Shown here: piece after piece, positions 27,937-37,966 of the stretch | Position numbering within the stretch: position 1 is the first letter of the stretch | Layout: each line of letters begins with the position of its first letter | Assembly (NCBI GenBank): GCA_018830105.1 | Contig: JAHJTC010000016.1 | Span: 186,001-250,000, forward strand | Reading direction: 5' to 3' | DNA from: Bacteroidota bacterium | Lineage (GTDB): Bacteria > Bacteroidota > Bacteroidia > Bacteroidales > F082 | Length of the DNA stretch: 64,000 nt | Notes under the pieces: model-generated | Database searches by the model: none | What the model was told of the DNA's origin: nothing | Seen by the model: only the letters and a program-made list of their open reading frames with translations | Program-made: the position numbers and the translations under genes

Positions 27937-28746
27937 ATGAAAACAATCACTTATCAGCAGAAGCAGCTGGCTTATCACAAGCAAGGCGAAGGCCATTGTG
28001 TAGTGCTTCTTCACGGATTTCCGATGGACAGCAGGGTATGGAAGTCTGTTATCCGCGAGCTCTCGAATCATTTTTGTGTTATTGCACCTGATTTGCCGGG
28101 ATTAGGTGAATCAGCAATGCTTGCCGAACAGCATGATATGTCGCTGATGGCGGACGCTGTTGTGGCCATTCTGAGCGCTGAAAACATAAGCCGTTGTGTG
28201 CTTGTCGGTCATTCGATGGGTGGATATGTTGGGCTGTCCCTGGCTCAAAAATATCCAGAGATGCTTTATGGTTTGGCTTTGTTACATTCCCATGCCACAG
28301 CTGATGACGACCAGACAAGGGAAAACCGGAATGAGGCCATTAAGAGTATTTATGAAGATAAAAATGCCTTTCTATCCGCATTTGTAGAGAGTCTTTTTGA
28401 TCCGCAGTTTGCAAAACAACACCCGGAAGCAATAGCCGGCATCCGCGAGATTACCACAAGCCAGGAAACCAAAGCTGTTGTGGCGGCTATGGCGGGCATG
28501 CGCGAGCGGGAAAGTCATATTGAATTGCTGACTAAAATAAAGTTTCCTGTGCTCTTTGTGCTGGGCAAAAGCGACAGCCGAATGCCTATAGTAAAAATTA
28601 TGGCACAGGCCGGCTTACCCGCACATGCCGAGTTGATTATGCTACAAGGTGTTGGCCATATGAGTTTTTTGGAAGCCACACTAATCCTGCAACACAGTTT
28701 ATACAGCTTTGCAGCACGCTGTTTTTTGATTGGCAGTGCCAGGTAA
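27937..28746 (+). CDS. Alpha/beta-hydrolase
   Basis: The 269-residue soluble protein has the classical fold markers: oxyanion-hole HGFPMDSRVW near residues 28-37, nucleophile elbow GHSMGGYVG (Ser about 92), an acid within VLGKSDSRMP, and the catalytic His in GVGHMSFLE. Relatives include esterases and haloperoxidase-like enzymes; the substrate is not determined. It is preceded by an imperfect hairpin at 27824-27858 that separates it from the aminopeptidase pair. Confidence 0.85.
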   Translation: MKTITYQQKQLAYHKQGEGHCVVLLHGFPMDSRVWKSVIRELSNHFCVIAPDLPGLGESAMLAEQHDMSLMADAVVAILSAENISRCVLVGHSMGGYVGLSLAQKYPEMLYGLALLHSHATADDDQTRENRNEAIKSIYEDKNAFLSAFVESLFDPQFAKQHPEAIAGIREITTSQETKAVVAAMAGMRERESHIELLTKIKFPVLFVLGKSDSRMPIVKIMAQAGLPAHAELIMLQGVGHMSFLEATLILQHSLYSFAARCFLIGSAR

Positions 28747-28942
28747 GATAAAGCAGCAAAGATTGAAATTGTAGGTTGAATTCTTTCGAATCAAAGGCGA
28801 TGCATTGATGTTTTAATTCATCCAGCTTTTAGGGGGCAGCTTATAAAAATAGTTGCCAATGCAGCTGATTGGTTTTTGCTTCTTTGACATGCGCGGCTGG
28901 GAATTCCTAAACTTAAAGGGTTTTTAAAACCACAAAATCTTT

Positions 28943-29818
28943 TCAGGCCACCAATCGATCCAGGGTTTGCTGAATTAGTTTTTTCATAAACGGCTGATAA
29001 TTGCCCGAAAACTTTTCCGTAACCCTGTTGGCGATAATCACGCAAATTGTTAGGGCATTGTGCCCCATTAACCGACTTAAGCCATACAATGCAGACGACT
29101 CCATTTCGAAGTTTGTGATACGGTGATCGTTGAATTTAAAATTTTCGATAGCATGATTCATGGAAGGCTGAGCCAAACCAAGGCGTAAGCTTCTGCCCTG
29201 GGGGGCATAAAACCCGGCTGAGGTGGCAATAGTTCCGCTATTATAGCCGGTAGCCAGCTTTTTCAGCAGGGTTTCCGAAGCTTTTACAATATAGGGTGAA
29301 GGCAGCGAAGCAGGCCAGTTTGTTTGATCAATAAAAGCCTGCGTAAATTCGTGTTCGATAATTTGATCTGCACCGGCATAAAAATGAATCAAGCCATCAA
29401 GGCCAAGTGCATATTCGCCCGCAACAAAGCTCTCGCCAACCGGAATATCTGCTTGCAGGGCTCCTGAAGTTCCCAGCCGGATTAAATTCAAACTGCGCCG
29501 CTCTTTTTTTATCGTCCTTGTTTCGAGATCAATATTTACAAGGGCATCCAGTTCGTTGATGACAATATCGATATTATCGGTACCCATTCCCGTTGATATT
29601 GCCGAGATACGCTTTCCCTTATAGATTCCGGTGTGTGTGACGAGTTCGCGGCTGCTTACCTGATGCTCAATGCTATCAAAAAATGAAGATACCAGCGCCA
29701 CACGATTGGGGTCGCCCACCAAAATGATGTCGTCGGCAAGCTGATTGGGCTTGAGTCGTAAGTGATAAATACTGCCATCAGCCGCAAGAACAAGTTGCGA
29801 TTCGGGAATACGCTTCAT
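28943..29818 (-). CDS. Purine/uridine phosphorylase-family nucleoside phosphorylase
   Basis: This 291-residue enzyme belongs to the PNP/UDP superfamily: VGDPNRVALVSSFFD at the phosphate site, STGMGTDNIDIVINEL, IRLGTSGALQADIPVG and the ribose-binding FEMESSALYGLSRLMG with the conserved E-M-E. It would split a nucleoside with phosphate in salvage. The base preference (uridine or purine) cannot be fixed from sequence alone. It stands alone, divergent from the universal stress protein gene. Confidence 0.88.
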   Translation of the reverse strand: MKRIPESQLVLAADGSIYHLRLKPNQLADDIILVGDPNRVALVSSFFDSIEHQVSSRELVTHTGIYKGKRISAISTGMGTDNIDIVINELDALVNIDLETRTIKKERRSLNLIRLGTSGALQADIPVGESFVAGEYALGLDGLIHFYAGADQIIEHEFTQAFIDQTNWPASLPSPYIVKASETLLKKLATGYNSGTIATSAGFYAPQGRSLRLGLAQPSMNHAIENFKFNDHRITNFEMESSALYGLSRLMGHNALTICVIIANRVTEKFSGNYQPFMKKLIQQTLDRLVA

Positions 29819-29882
29819 AAGTGTTTTCTTGGTTTATTCAACGAAATGGATAATTTTGCAAAGGTAATAAACAATATTAACC

Positions 29883-30773
29883 ATGTCAGATAAACAATAT
29901 TCACTGCTGGTTCCGGTTGATTTTAACGAACAGTCGCTGGTAGCTTTGCAGCAATCATACAACCTTGCACGTCTTTTGCAATACGAAATTGTGTTGCTTT
30001 ATGTGCAGGAAGAAAAGGACTTCTTAAACAGCTTGTTTTCTGCCGAACAAAAGCAGCAAATTGCACAGGATATCAACCAAAAACTTGAGCAAATTGCTTC
30101 AGAAGTTAGCCGTGCCACAGCGGTAAGGGTTTCGCCTCTGGTAAAAAAAGGTAAAGTGCACACCAATATTCTTGATGTTGCCGACAAGTACAACAGTCGA
30201 TTTATCCTGATGGGAACTAATGATAGTGTGAAATCGGACGAGCCACTGAAAAACATGATAGGATCTAATACCTCCAAGGTGATCCGCCAATCGAAAGTGC
30301 CTGTTATTGCTTTCAATGGCAAAACACACTTTAACGGCTGCCGGAGTATTTTGCTGCCACTGGATCTCACCAAAGATACACGCCAGAAGGTTACTTATGC
30401 TATTGAAATGGCTAAACTCTTTGGCTCCACCATCAAGGTGATATCGGTGCTTTGGGATAAAGATTCAATCGACATAAAACAACACCTGATTGTTCAACTA
30501 AAACAGGTTCAGCATTTTATAAAAGAAGCCGGTATTGTATGTATGTCAGAGCTTATCGAAACAGGCAACACACAACAGGCGCTGGTTCCGGCTATCCTCG
30601 ATTATGTGCACGAAGAAAGCGATATTGATTTAATCATGATTATGACCCAGCAGGAAAATCGAATGATAGAATTTTTTATCGGTTCGGCTGCTCAGCAAAT
30701 ACTTCGTCAGAGCGAAGTTCCTGTAATGTCAATAATTCCGCGAGATTTGGGCTTTTCTTATTATCAATTTTAA
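29883..30773 (+). CDS. Tandem-domain universal stress protein
   Basis: Two Usp folds of about 145 residues are fused in 296 residues. The first starts YSLLVPVDFNEQS and ends GSNTSKVIRQSKVPVIAF; the second starts CRSILLPLDLTKDT and ends GSAAQQILRQSEVPVMSI. The loop GTNDSVKSDEPL before the G-S/T motif in domain 1 is a modified form of the ATP-binding G2xG9xG motif. Such proteins are induced by stress, with unknown biochemistry. Its stop lies six bases before cinA, so the two are probably co-transcribed. Confidence 0.88.
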   Translation: MSDKQYSLLVPVDFNEQSLVALQQSYNLARLLQYEIVLLYVQEEKDFLNSLFSAEQKQQIAQDINQKLEQIASEVSRATAVRVSPLVKKGKVHTNILDVADKYNSRFILMGTNDSVKSDEPLKNMIGSNTSKVIRQSKVPVIAFNGKTHFNGCRSILLPLDLTKDTRQKVTYAIEMAKLFGSTIKVISVLWDKDSIDIKQHLIVQLKQVQHFIKEAGIVCMSELIETGNTQQALVPAILDYVHEESDIDLIMIMTQQENRMIEFFIGSAAQQILRQSEVPVMSIIPRDLGFSYYQF

Positions 30774-30779
30774 AAATCC

Positions 30780-32039
30780 ATGCAAGATAACCGGAAGGGC
30801 AAAGCCGAAATCATTTCTATCGGCGATGAGCTTTTAATTGGTCAGGTTGTTAACACGAATGCCTCATGGATGGCCGAAATGATCAGTGAAAGCGGTATTC
30901 ATTTACATAAGATTACAACCATCGGCGACGATCCGGCTCAATTGCATCAAGCGATTGATGAGGCACTTAAGCAGGCCCAGTTTGTGCTGCTTACCGGAGG
31001 GCTTGGCCCAACGGCTGATGATGTTACCAAGCCTTCGTTGTGCACCTATTTTAATACCAAACTTGTGTTTCACGAGCCCACTTTGCGCCATATAGAAGCC
31101 TTATTTAAAAGGCGGTCTTTTCCCATTTCTGACCGCAACAAGCAACAAGCCTGGCTTCCGGAAGCCTGCACGCCAATTCCCAACAGCAATGGAACAGCGC
31201 CTGGCATGTGGTTCCGGAAGGATGACGGTGTGCTAGTGTCGATGCCCGGCGTGCCTTTTGAGATGAGACAAATGTTTGAATTTGAAGTCATGCCGCGAAT
31301 GAAGGCCTTATTCAAAGAGATGTTTTACCAACGTAAAACCATCATGACCAGTGGCGTAGGGGAGTCGTTTCTGGCCGATCGTATCAACGAATGGGAAAAT
31401 GCGTTGCCTGATTTTATAAAACTGGCTTATTTGCCGCAACCCGGAATTGTGCGGCTACGCATCAGCGGAAGGCATCGGGATCAGAAAATCTTACAACAAG
31501 CTATTGCGTCTGAAACCCAAAAGTTAATTGCACTCATACCTGAATTGATATTTGGCTACGATGATAAGCTCTTGGAAGAGGTGGTTGGCGAATTGCTACG
31601 GGATAAAAATGCCAGTGTTTCCACAGCCGAAAGCTGCTCAGGTGGCTATATCGCGCATTTGATTACGGGCATTGCCGGAAGTTCGGCCTATTTTAAGGGA
31701 AGTATCGTGGCTTATGACAACAAGGTAAAGACAAGTATTTTAGGTGTTTCTGAGCAGGATTTAAACAGTGAGGGTGCGGTTAGCCGTCGGGTGGTGGAGC
31801 AAATGGCTACCGGAGCACGAAAGCAGCTGGATACTACTTATGCGCTTGCAACATCAGGTGTTGCAGGGCCTGATGGCGGAAGCCCGGAAAAACCTGTCGG
31901 AACTGTTTGGATTGCGCTTGCCGGACCCGACTTACTGATTTCTGAACGCTTTCATTTTGGTGAGCACCGTGGCCGGACAATCCGTCGCTCGGCTTTGGCG
32001 GCACTGGAGATGCTTAGAAAAGTGCTCGTAAAAAAATAG
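30780..32039 (+). CDS. cinA: CinA: nicotinamide-nucleotide amidase / damage-inducible protein
   Basis: The 419-residue protein has both CinA parts. Residues about 8-175 are a MoCF/COG1058 domain (EIISIGDELLIGQVVNTN, then LTGGLGPTADDVTKP). Residues about 260-415 are the C-terminal amidase domain (VSTAESCSGGYIAH, IVAYDNKVK, TSGVAGPDGGSPEKPVGTVWI). The amidase converts NMN to NaMN, and the N-terminal domain has ADP-ribose pyrophosphatase activity in studied homologues. It sits directly behind the Usp gene. Confidence 0.95.
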   Translation: MQDNRKGKAEIISIGDELLIGQVVNTNASWMAEMISESGIHLHKITTIGDDPAQLHQAIDEALKQAQFVLLTGGLGPTADDVTKPSLCTYFNTKLVFHEPTLRHIEALFKRRSFPISDRNKQQAWLPEACTPIPNSNGTAPGMWFRKDDGVLVSMPGVPFEMRQMFEFEVMPRMKALFKEMFYQRKTIMTSGVGESFLADRINEWENALPDFIKLAYLPQPGIVRLRISGRHRDQKILQQAIASETQKLIALIPELIFGYDDKLLEEVVGELLRDKNASVSTAESCSGGYIAHLITGIAGSSAYFKGSIVAYDNKVKTSILGVSEQDLNSEGAVSRRVVEQMATGARKQLDTTYALATSGVAGPDGGSPEKPVGTVWIALAGPDLLISERFHFGEHRGRTIRRSALAALEMLRKVLVKK

Positions 32040-32184
32040 CAAACAATACCGACCTTTATTGCTTTGGGATTGAGCGCTGCATAACAATCAAATAAGCCCC
32101 CGTTTATAGCGCAGTAAGCAGGAATTTGCCTGCGTGATTTACTGAATTTGATAAGCAATACCCCCATTCCACGCGCCAAAAAAG

Positions 32185-33600
<1,416 letters not shown>

Positions 33601-33646
33601 TAAATTCCAATTTTAAAACCCTTTCATCGTTTTGGGTTTTCAAATT

Positions 33647-33679
33647 AGGCTGTCTGCATTGTTGCTGACAGCCTTTTTT
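33647..33679 (+). terminator. Terminator of gdhA
   Basis: AGGCTGTC (33647-33654) pairs with GACAGCCT (33667-33674) around a 12-base loop, with a T-run after it. Confidence 0.8.
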
Positions 33680-33736
33680 GTACTTTTGACCTGAAGCAAA
33701 GCTTGTTTTAGTGCATTATTTTTAAACTTTTTAGCC

Positions 33737-34156
33737 ATGAAAAATACTGTTTTTGTACTGTTTTTATCGCTTGTACTTCTGGGGTTGTCGTCATGCGACA
33801 AAATGGGTTCGCAACTTGAAAACCAAGCGTATGTTATTAAGGTGGATAGCATCCATATGCCCGATACGGTTGCTGCGGGAACAAGCTTTGCGATTCATTT
33901 TTTTGGAATAGCCGGCTCGGATGGCTGCCATAGCTTTAAGGAATTCATTGTTTCGGAAGACAGTACTCAACTGAATTTGTTGCTGAAAGGAAACAAAATT
34001 GTTTCGGAGGATATTGCCTGCACACAGGCGCTTGTAATGCTCGATGGCCTTACGTATTCGCATAAATTCACATTGCCCGGGCGATATATGATCGAGGTTA
34101 CCAATCCGGGGATTTCAAATTTCCTCAGAAGGCCGCTTGTAGTAACGGCGCCATAA
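33737..34156 (+). CDS. Small lipoprotein of unknown function
   Basis: This 139-residue protein has a clear lipoprotein signal (MKNTVFVLFLSLVLLGLSSC, lipobox LSSC at 17-20). The rest looks like a single Ig-like beta domain: PDTVAAGTSFAIHFFG, then CHSFKEFIVSEDS, IACTQALVML and a closing GRYMIEVTNPG. Two cysteines (CHSF and ACTQ) could form a disulfide bond. I recognise no named family. It stands alone between the gdhA terminator and the convergent gld operon. Confidence 0.6.
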   Translation: MKNTVFVLFLSLVLLGLSSCDKMGSQLENQAYVIKVDSIHMPDTVAAGTSFAIHFFGIAGSDGCHSFKEFIVSEDSTQLNLLLKGNKIVSEDIACTQALVMLDGLTYSHKFTLPGRYMIEVTNPGISNFLRRPLVVTAP

Positions 34157-34191
34157 AGCCTTAGCAAAAGCCGGCTTCAGCTTCCCGGAAA

Positions 34192-35259
34192 TTACATTGC
34201 CGGACCGCCCTCTTCATAAAAGATCACCGGCCGAAGCAATTTGTCGAAAGTGAAATATTGCAGCAAAACAAGGTCTTCGCCATTGTTAAGCAAACCGTAC
34301 ATGCGGTCGTTATCAATTTCAGCCTGATCTTCTGTTATTCCCAAGTGTTCCACCTGAAGTTTCTTGTTGTAGGTCGTTAGCTGATTGGTGTCACCATTGT
34401 GGTTGATAAGCGTAAAACGGTGCAAAAAGGGCGAGTTGATAATGGAGTCCTGTCGCGCAGTGGGCAGTGTGTTGGTAAGTACGGCCTCAAAACGTACATC
34501 GTTGAAGGAGGTTAAGAAATTTAACACACGCAGCGTATCATAAGCAGCGATCTCGAATTGATCAGCTGTCCGTGTAAGTTTATAACTGTGTTTTCCGGTG
34601 TTTTCGATGATAAAACTCATATAAGGCTGTTCGTTAAATTCCAGCTTCACTGATTTGATGTCGGCTAATTTTTCATTGAAGATGATATGATCGCGCCAGT
34701 CATCCTCGATCGGCGTATAACGTGTCATAACAAAGCCCCTGAATCCCGGAATATACATCACAAAGGCCTGTTCTGCATTTTCTTTGAGCATATAGGTGCC
34801 CAGATTATCTCTGGTTACATCGCCTACATAAAAAACCTTGGTCAGTTTTTCGCGCGGAAAGAGTTTGATGCGGTCGAAGAGGTTGATGCGATGCACCCTC
34901 TGATAAACCTCGACCTTAATTCCGAGGCTAGCCATACGCGCCACCACCTGATCGTGACTGGCAAGGGGCACGGGGTTTCTAACGCGCAGCCGGTACATGG
35001 TTTCCAACAGCTGATCTACTTTGTTTTGCTGCGCTTTGTAAACTCCATTGAGTTGCCAATGCCGGCCTTTGCGTTCGAGTAATACCTGATTGGTGTCCAT
35101 ATCAGCCAAAAACACACGGGTGACTGAACTGGTGTCGCTTACTGAAAAATCAGCAGACTCACCTTCAAGGGTGGACAGGTAACGGTTGTTCCAAATTAAA
35201 ACAATGGCAATTATTGCCAGAACGATGAGCAGTAAGTAAACAAAACGGTTTTTATTCAT
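34192..35259 (-). CDS. DUF4340-domain protein, gld operon partner
   Basis: The 355-residue protein has an N-terminal membrane anchor (FVYLLLIVLAIIAIVLIW) and a large extracytoplasmic domain of DUF4340 type (GRHWQLNGVYKAQQNKVDQLLE, DVTRDNLGTYML, FVMTRYTPIEDDWRDHIIF). This family occurs next to GldG-like ABC transporter genes in many phyla, suggesting it works with that complex. Its ATG lies 18 bases after gldG stops, so it is the third gene of the unit. Confidence 0.82.
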   Translation of the reverse strand: MNKNRFVYLLLIVLAIIAIVLIWNNRYLSTLEGESADFSVSDTSSVTRVFLADMDTNQVLLERKGRHWQLNGVYKAQQNKVDQLLETMYRLRVRNPVPLASHDQVVARMASLGIKVEVYQRVHRINLFDRIKLFPREKLTKVFYVGDVTRDNLGTYMLKENAEQAFVMYIPGFRGFVMTRYTPIEDDWRDHIIFNEKLADIKSVKLEFNEQPYMSFIIENTGKHSYKLTRTADQFEIAAYDTLRVLNFLTSFNDVRFEAVLTNTLPTARQDSIINSPFLHRFTLINHNGDTNQLTTYNKKLQVEHLGITEDQAEIDNDRMYGLLNNGEDLVLLQYFTFDKLLRPVIFYEEGGPAM

Positions 35260-35277
35260 AGGATTTTTTTTGAGGCG

Positions 35278-37017
35278 CTATTTTGCATATCGGTTTTTAC
35301 GAACCCAGGCCAGGATCATTCCAAACAGAATCACCAAAGCAATAGGCAGCAGGGTGTTGAAAAGTTGCCATTGCAGCCGGGTTTGCTGTATTTTGTTTGT
35401 GTCGAGTTGCCGGAGCATTATTTCTCTGGAGCGAATACTAATCAGGCCGTTGCCTTCAATCAGATAACTCAGGGCATTCAGCAGGAAGTCTTTATTGCCA
35501 AAGGTTTGGCGTGTATATTGGTCGTATCCCAGCGGCAGTGGATACCCTTGCTGCCCATGAAACTGGTTTCGGGCCATGTCGCCATCAGCAACAACAATCA
35601 TCGCAGTAGGGAGGCTTTCTTCCCGAAAAGATATTTCGCCGCTTGAGGTAATTTCGTTCGGCATGCGGTTGGCATAGAGTGATTGAAATTGGCCTTCGAG
35701 CAGCAAGGCTACTGTTTGTCCGCTGCGGTTAAACATGCGCTGATCCGGCTCGGTTTGCAGCATACTCAGCGAAATAAGTGCCGGAGTGCCGGCAATTCGT
35801 GTGTAACCGGAAGTTTTTAGGAGCGGGGTTTTCTTAATTCCTTCGCGGATCATGGTATCAATACTACTTACAAATTCTCCTTTTACGGCATTGATATTTT
35901 TTACCAGTGGATGTGTCGAAGCTTGCTCCAAAAGAGGGAAATAAAACCACCTGAAAAAGTCGATCTGTGGTCTGCCCCCGGCTTCTCCTGTGCGCACACC
36001 AATGGCGGCAGCGTTTAAATCGAGCAGGAGGTTTTTGTTAAGGCGCAGGCCGTACTTAAACAGCATATCATCAAGTTTTACATCTAAATCTACTCCTACA
36101 GTCGATTCGGTATTTTGAAGGCTATCCATGCTGGCAATCACCGGATCAACCAGCCATAGCACCTTCCCGCCATGCATCACATATTGATCGATAATAAATT
36201 TGTCCTTTTCATCGAAGCTTGCAGTAGGTTTGGCAATCACAATAGCATCGTAGTTCGTTTGAATACGCACATGTCCGTTGTTGTCTGGTTCTGAGCGTCG
36301 GGTTAGTGCATTGAGGCGTCCATTGAGCGGGATGCGATCTACGCGGTAACTTTGAAGCAGTGTTTGTGTGAGATCATACACTTCGTCGGCATCCAGTTCG
36401 CCATGACCTTCAATAAATGCAATAGAAGGCTGCTGCAGGCGCGTAACCTTGTTTATTATGTCGATAAGTTTAAACTCGAGGTTGCGCACCGAGCTGTTCA
36501 ATGCGGCTTCGGGCGACATATTAACCTGGCTTTCGAGCAAATCAACCGCCATCTCTTTATCGCGATAGTTGACCAATGCACCGGGGAAAATTAATTGTTG
36601 TTGGGTGCCTTCATTGGTTCTCACTTGCAAATCGGTGGGGTTGAGCCCGCGTTCCACCAAAAGTTGATAGGTGGCATTGCGTTCCTGCTGATTGCTGCTT
36701 TCCGAAGGATTTATGAAATCGTAATCAATAAACTTGCTGTAGGCACGAAATTCGTCCAGCATTTCGCGGGTTTCGCGGCGGAGCTTCTTAAAGCCTGCCG
36801 GGAAATCGCCTTCCAGATAGACCCTGAAATAAACATAGTCATCTAGCGAGTTCAGTATATCTTTTGATGCTTGCGAAAGGGTGTAACGTTTCTCGCTGGT
36901 GAGATCGAAACGGGTGAAAACATAGCTGCCAATAATGTTTACAACGACTATAAGGCTGATAATCAAGCCAAATTGTAGCAAGGCAGCTTTTTGGGTATAA
37001 CGACGCTTGTTGTTCAT
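35278..37017 (-). CDS. gldG: Gliding-associated ABC transporter substrate-binding-like protein GldG
   Basis: I start at the ATG at 37017 (579 residues, MNNKRRYTQ), because a start at 37050 would overlap gldF. The protein has one N-terminal membrane helix (LLQFGLIISLIVVVNIIGSYVF), a large periplasmic ABC_transp_aux-type domain (FIEGHGELDADEVYDL, then DKFIIDQYVMHGGKVLWLVD), and a C-terminal helix followed by a basic tail. GldF/GldG are membrane parts of a transporter linked to gliding in Flavobacterium. The 13-base gap to gldF and the downstream DUF4340 gene indicate an operon. Confidence 0.9.
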   Translation of the reverse strand: MNNKRRYTQKAALLQFGLIISLIVVVNIIGSYVFTRFDLTSEKRYTLSQASKDILNSLDDYVYFRVYLEGDFPAGFKKLRRETREMLDEFRAYSKFIDYDFINPSESSNQQERNATYQLLVERGLNPTDLQVRTNEGTQQQLIFPGALVNYRDKEMAVDLLESQVNMSPEAALNSSVRNLEFKLIDIINKVTRLQQPSIAFIEGHGELDADEVYDLTQTLLQSYRVDRIPLNGRLNALTRRSEPDNNGHVRIQTNYDAIVIAKPTASFDEKDKFIIDQYVMHGGKVLWLVDPVIASMDSLQNTESTVGVDLDVKLDDMLFKYGLRLNKNLLLDLNAAAIGVRTGEAGGRPQIDFFRWFYFPLLEQASTHPLVKNINAVKGEFVSSIDTMIREGIKKTPLLKTSGYTRIAGTPALISLSMLQTEPDQRMFNRSGQTVALLLEGQFQSLYANRMPNEITSSGEISFREESLPTAMIVVADGDMARNQFHGQQGYPLPLGYDQYTRQTFGNKDFLLNALSYLIEGNGLISIRSREIMLRQLDTNKIQQTRLQWQLFNTLLPIALVILFGMILAWVRKNRYAK

Positions 37018-37030
37018 GTTTTTCTTTTTT

Positions 37031-37789
37031 TTACCATTTGCGGCTTGCAAGTCTTAAATTGGTGAAGCTGAAAAATAATACGATCAAACTCAGAAAGTAA
37101 AGCAGATCGCGTGTGTCAACAACACCACGGCTAATAGAGCTGTAATGGGCGGCAATTCCCAGGTTTTTGATGAATAAGTCAACATCGCCAAAAAGCGATA
37201 AGCCATAAATCATATCGAAACCCATATACAGGAATCCGCTCAGAAAAACTGCAATGATAAAGGCCATCAGCTGATTGTCGGTAAGCGAACTGCTGAACAA
37301 ACCCACCGAAACGAAAGCGGCAGCCAGTAAAAACAAACCGATATAAGAGCCCAAAATCCCTCCAATATCCAGGTTGCCGGGAGGAAGCCCCAATTGATAA
37401 ACTGTAAAAAAATAGAGTAATGTCGGTAAAAGCGAGAAGGCCACCAATGCCAAACTTGCCAAAAATTTGGCCAGGATGAGCTGGAAATCCGACAAAGGTT
37501 TGGTAAGCAGCAATTCTATGGTGCCTGTGCGTTGCTCATCGGCAAAACTGCGCATGGTGATGGCCGGAACAAGAAACAGAAACACAAAAGGCGCCAGTAT
37601 GAAAAGACCATCAAGGTTAGCATAGCCAAAATCGAGTATGTTAAACTCGTTAGGGAAAACCCATAAAAATAACCCGTTGATTAACAAAAAAACAGCAATC
37701 ACCAAATAACCTATCAACGAACTTAGAAAACTACTTATTTCCTTTCTGAACAATGCTATCATAGAATCGATTTCTTTTTGAGTTGACAA
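37031..37789 (-). CDS. gldF: Gliding-associated ABC transporter permease GldF
   Basis: The 252-residue permease has six hydrophobic helices and the ABC-2 layout, with a cytoplasmic MRSFADEQRTGTIELLLTKPLSD loop after the second helix. The C-terminal LLYFLSLIVLFFSFTNLRLASRKW is typical for GldF. No ATPase gene (gldA) lies nearby, which is usual because gldA maps elsewhere. Presence of gldF/G/H does not by itself prove gliding. Confidence 0.88.
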   Translation of the reverse strand: MSTQKEIDSMIALFRKEISSFLSSLIGYLVIAVFLLINGLFLWVFPNEFNILDFGYANLDGLFILAPFVFLFLVPAITMRSFADEQRTGTIELLLTKPLSDFQLILAKFLASLALVAFSLLPTLLYFFTVYQLGLPPGNLDIGGILGSYIGLFLLAAAFVSVGLFSSSLTDNQLMAFIIAVFLSGFLYMGFDMIYGLSLFGDVDLFIKNLGIAAHYSSISRGVVDTRDLLYFLSLIVLFFSFTNLRLASRKW

Positions 37790-37873
37790 AAATACATTTT
37801 TTAAAGCATTTCGATCAGGTCAAATGCTTTCGGCTTTTAGGGAGCTTTGGTAAGCCCGAAATAGCAATAGTTG

Positions 37874-37881
37874 TATCTTTG
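37874..37881 (+). promoter_or_regulatory. Candidate -7 element upstream of the M14 carboxypeptidase
   Basis: TATCTTTG matches TAnnTTTG 85 bases before the start codon. A TTG lies upstream at 37847-37849 with a 24-base spacer, slightly long for this phylum. Confidence 0.35.
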
Positions 37882-37966
37882 GCTTTTGAGAGTTTTAGGG
37901 CTGTAACGCGCATGCTGCAAATTTTTAGTACCAACTTTTGCAGGATATTTAGAAGAAATTTTACCT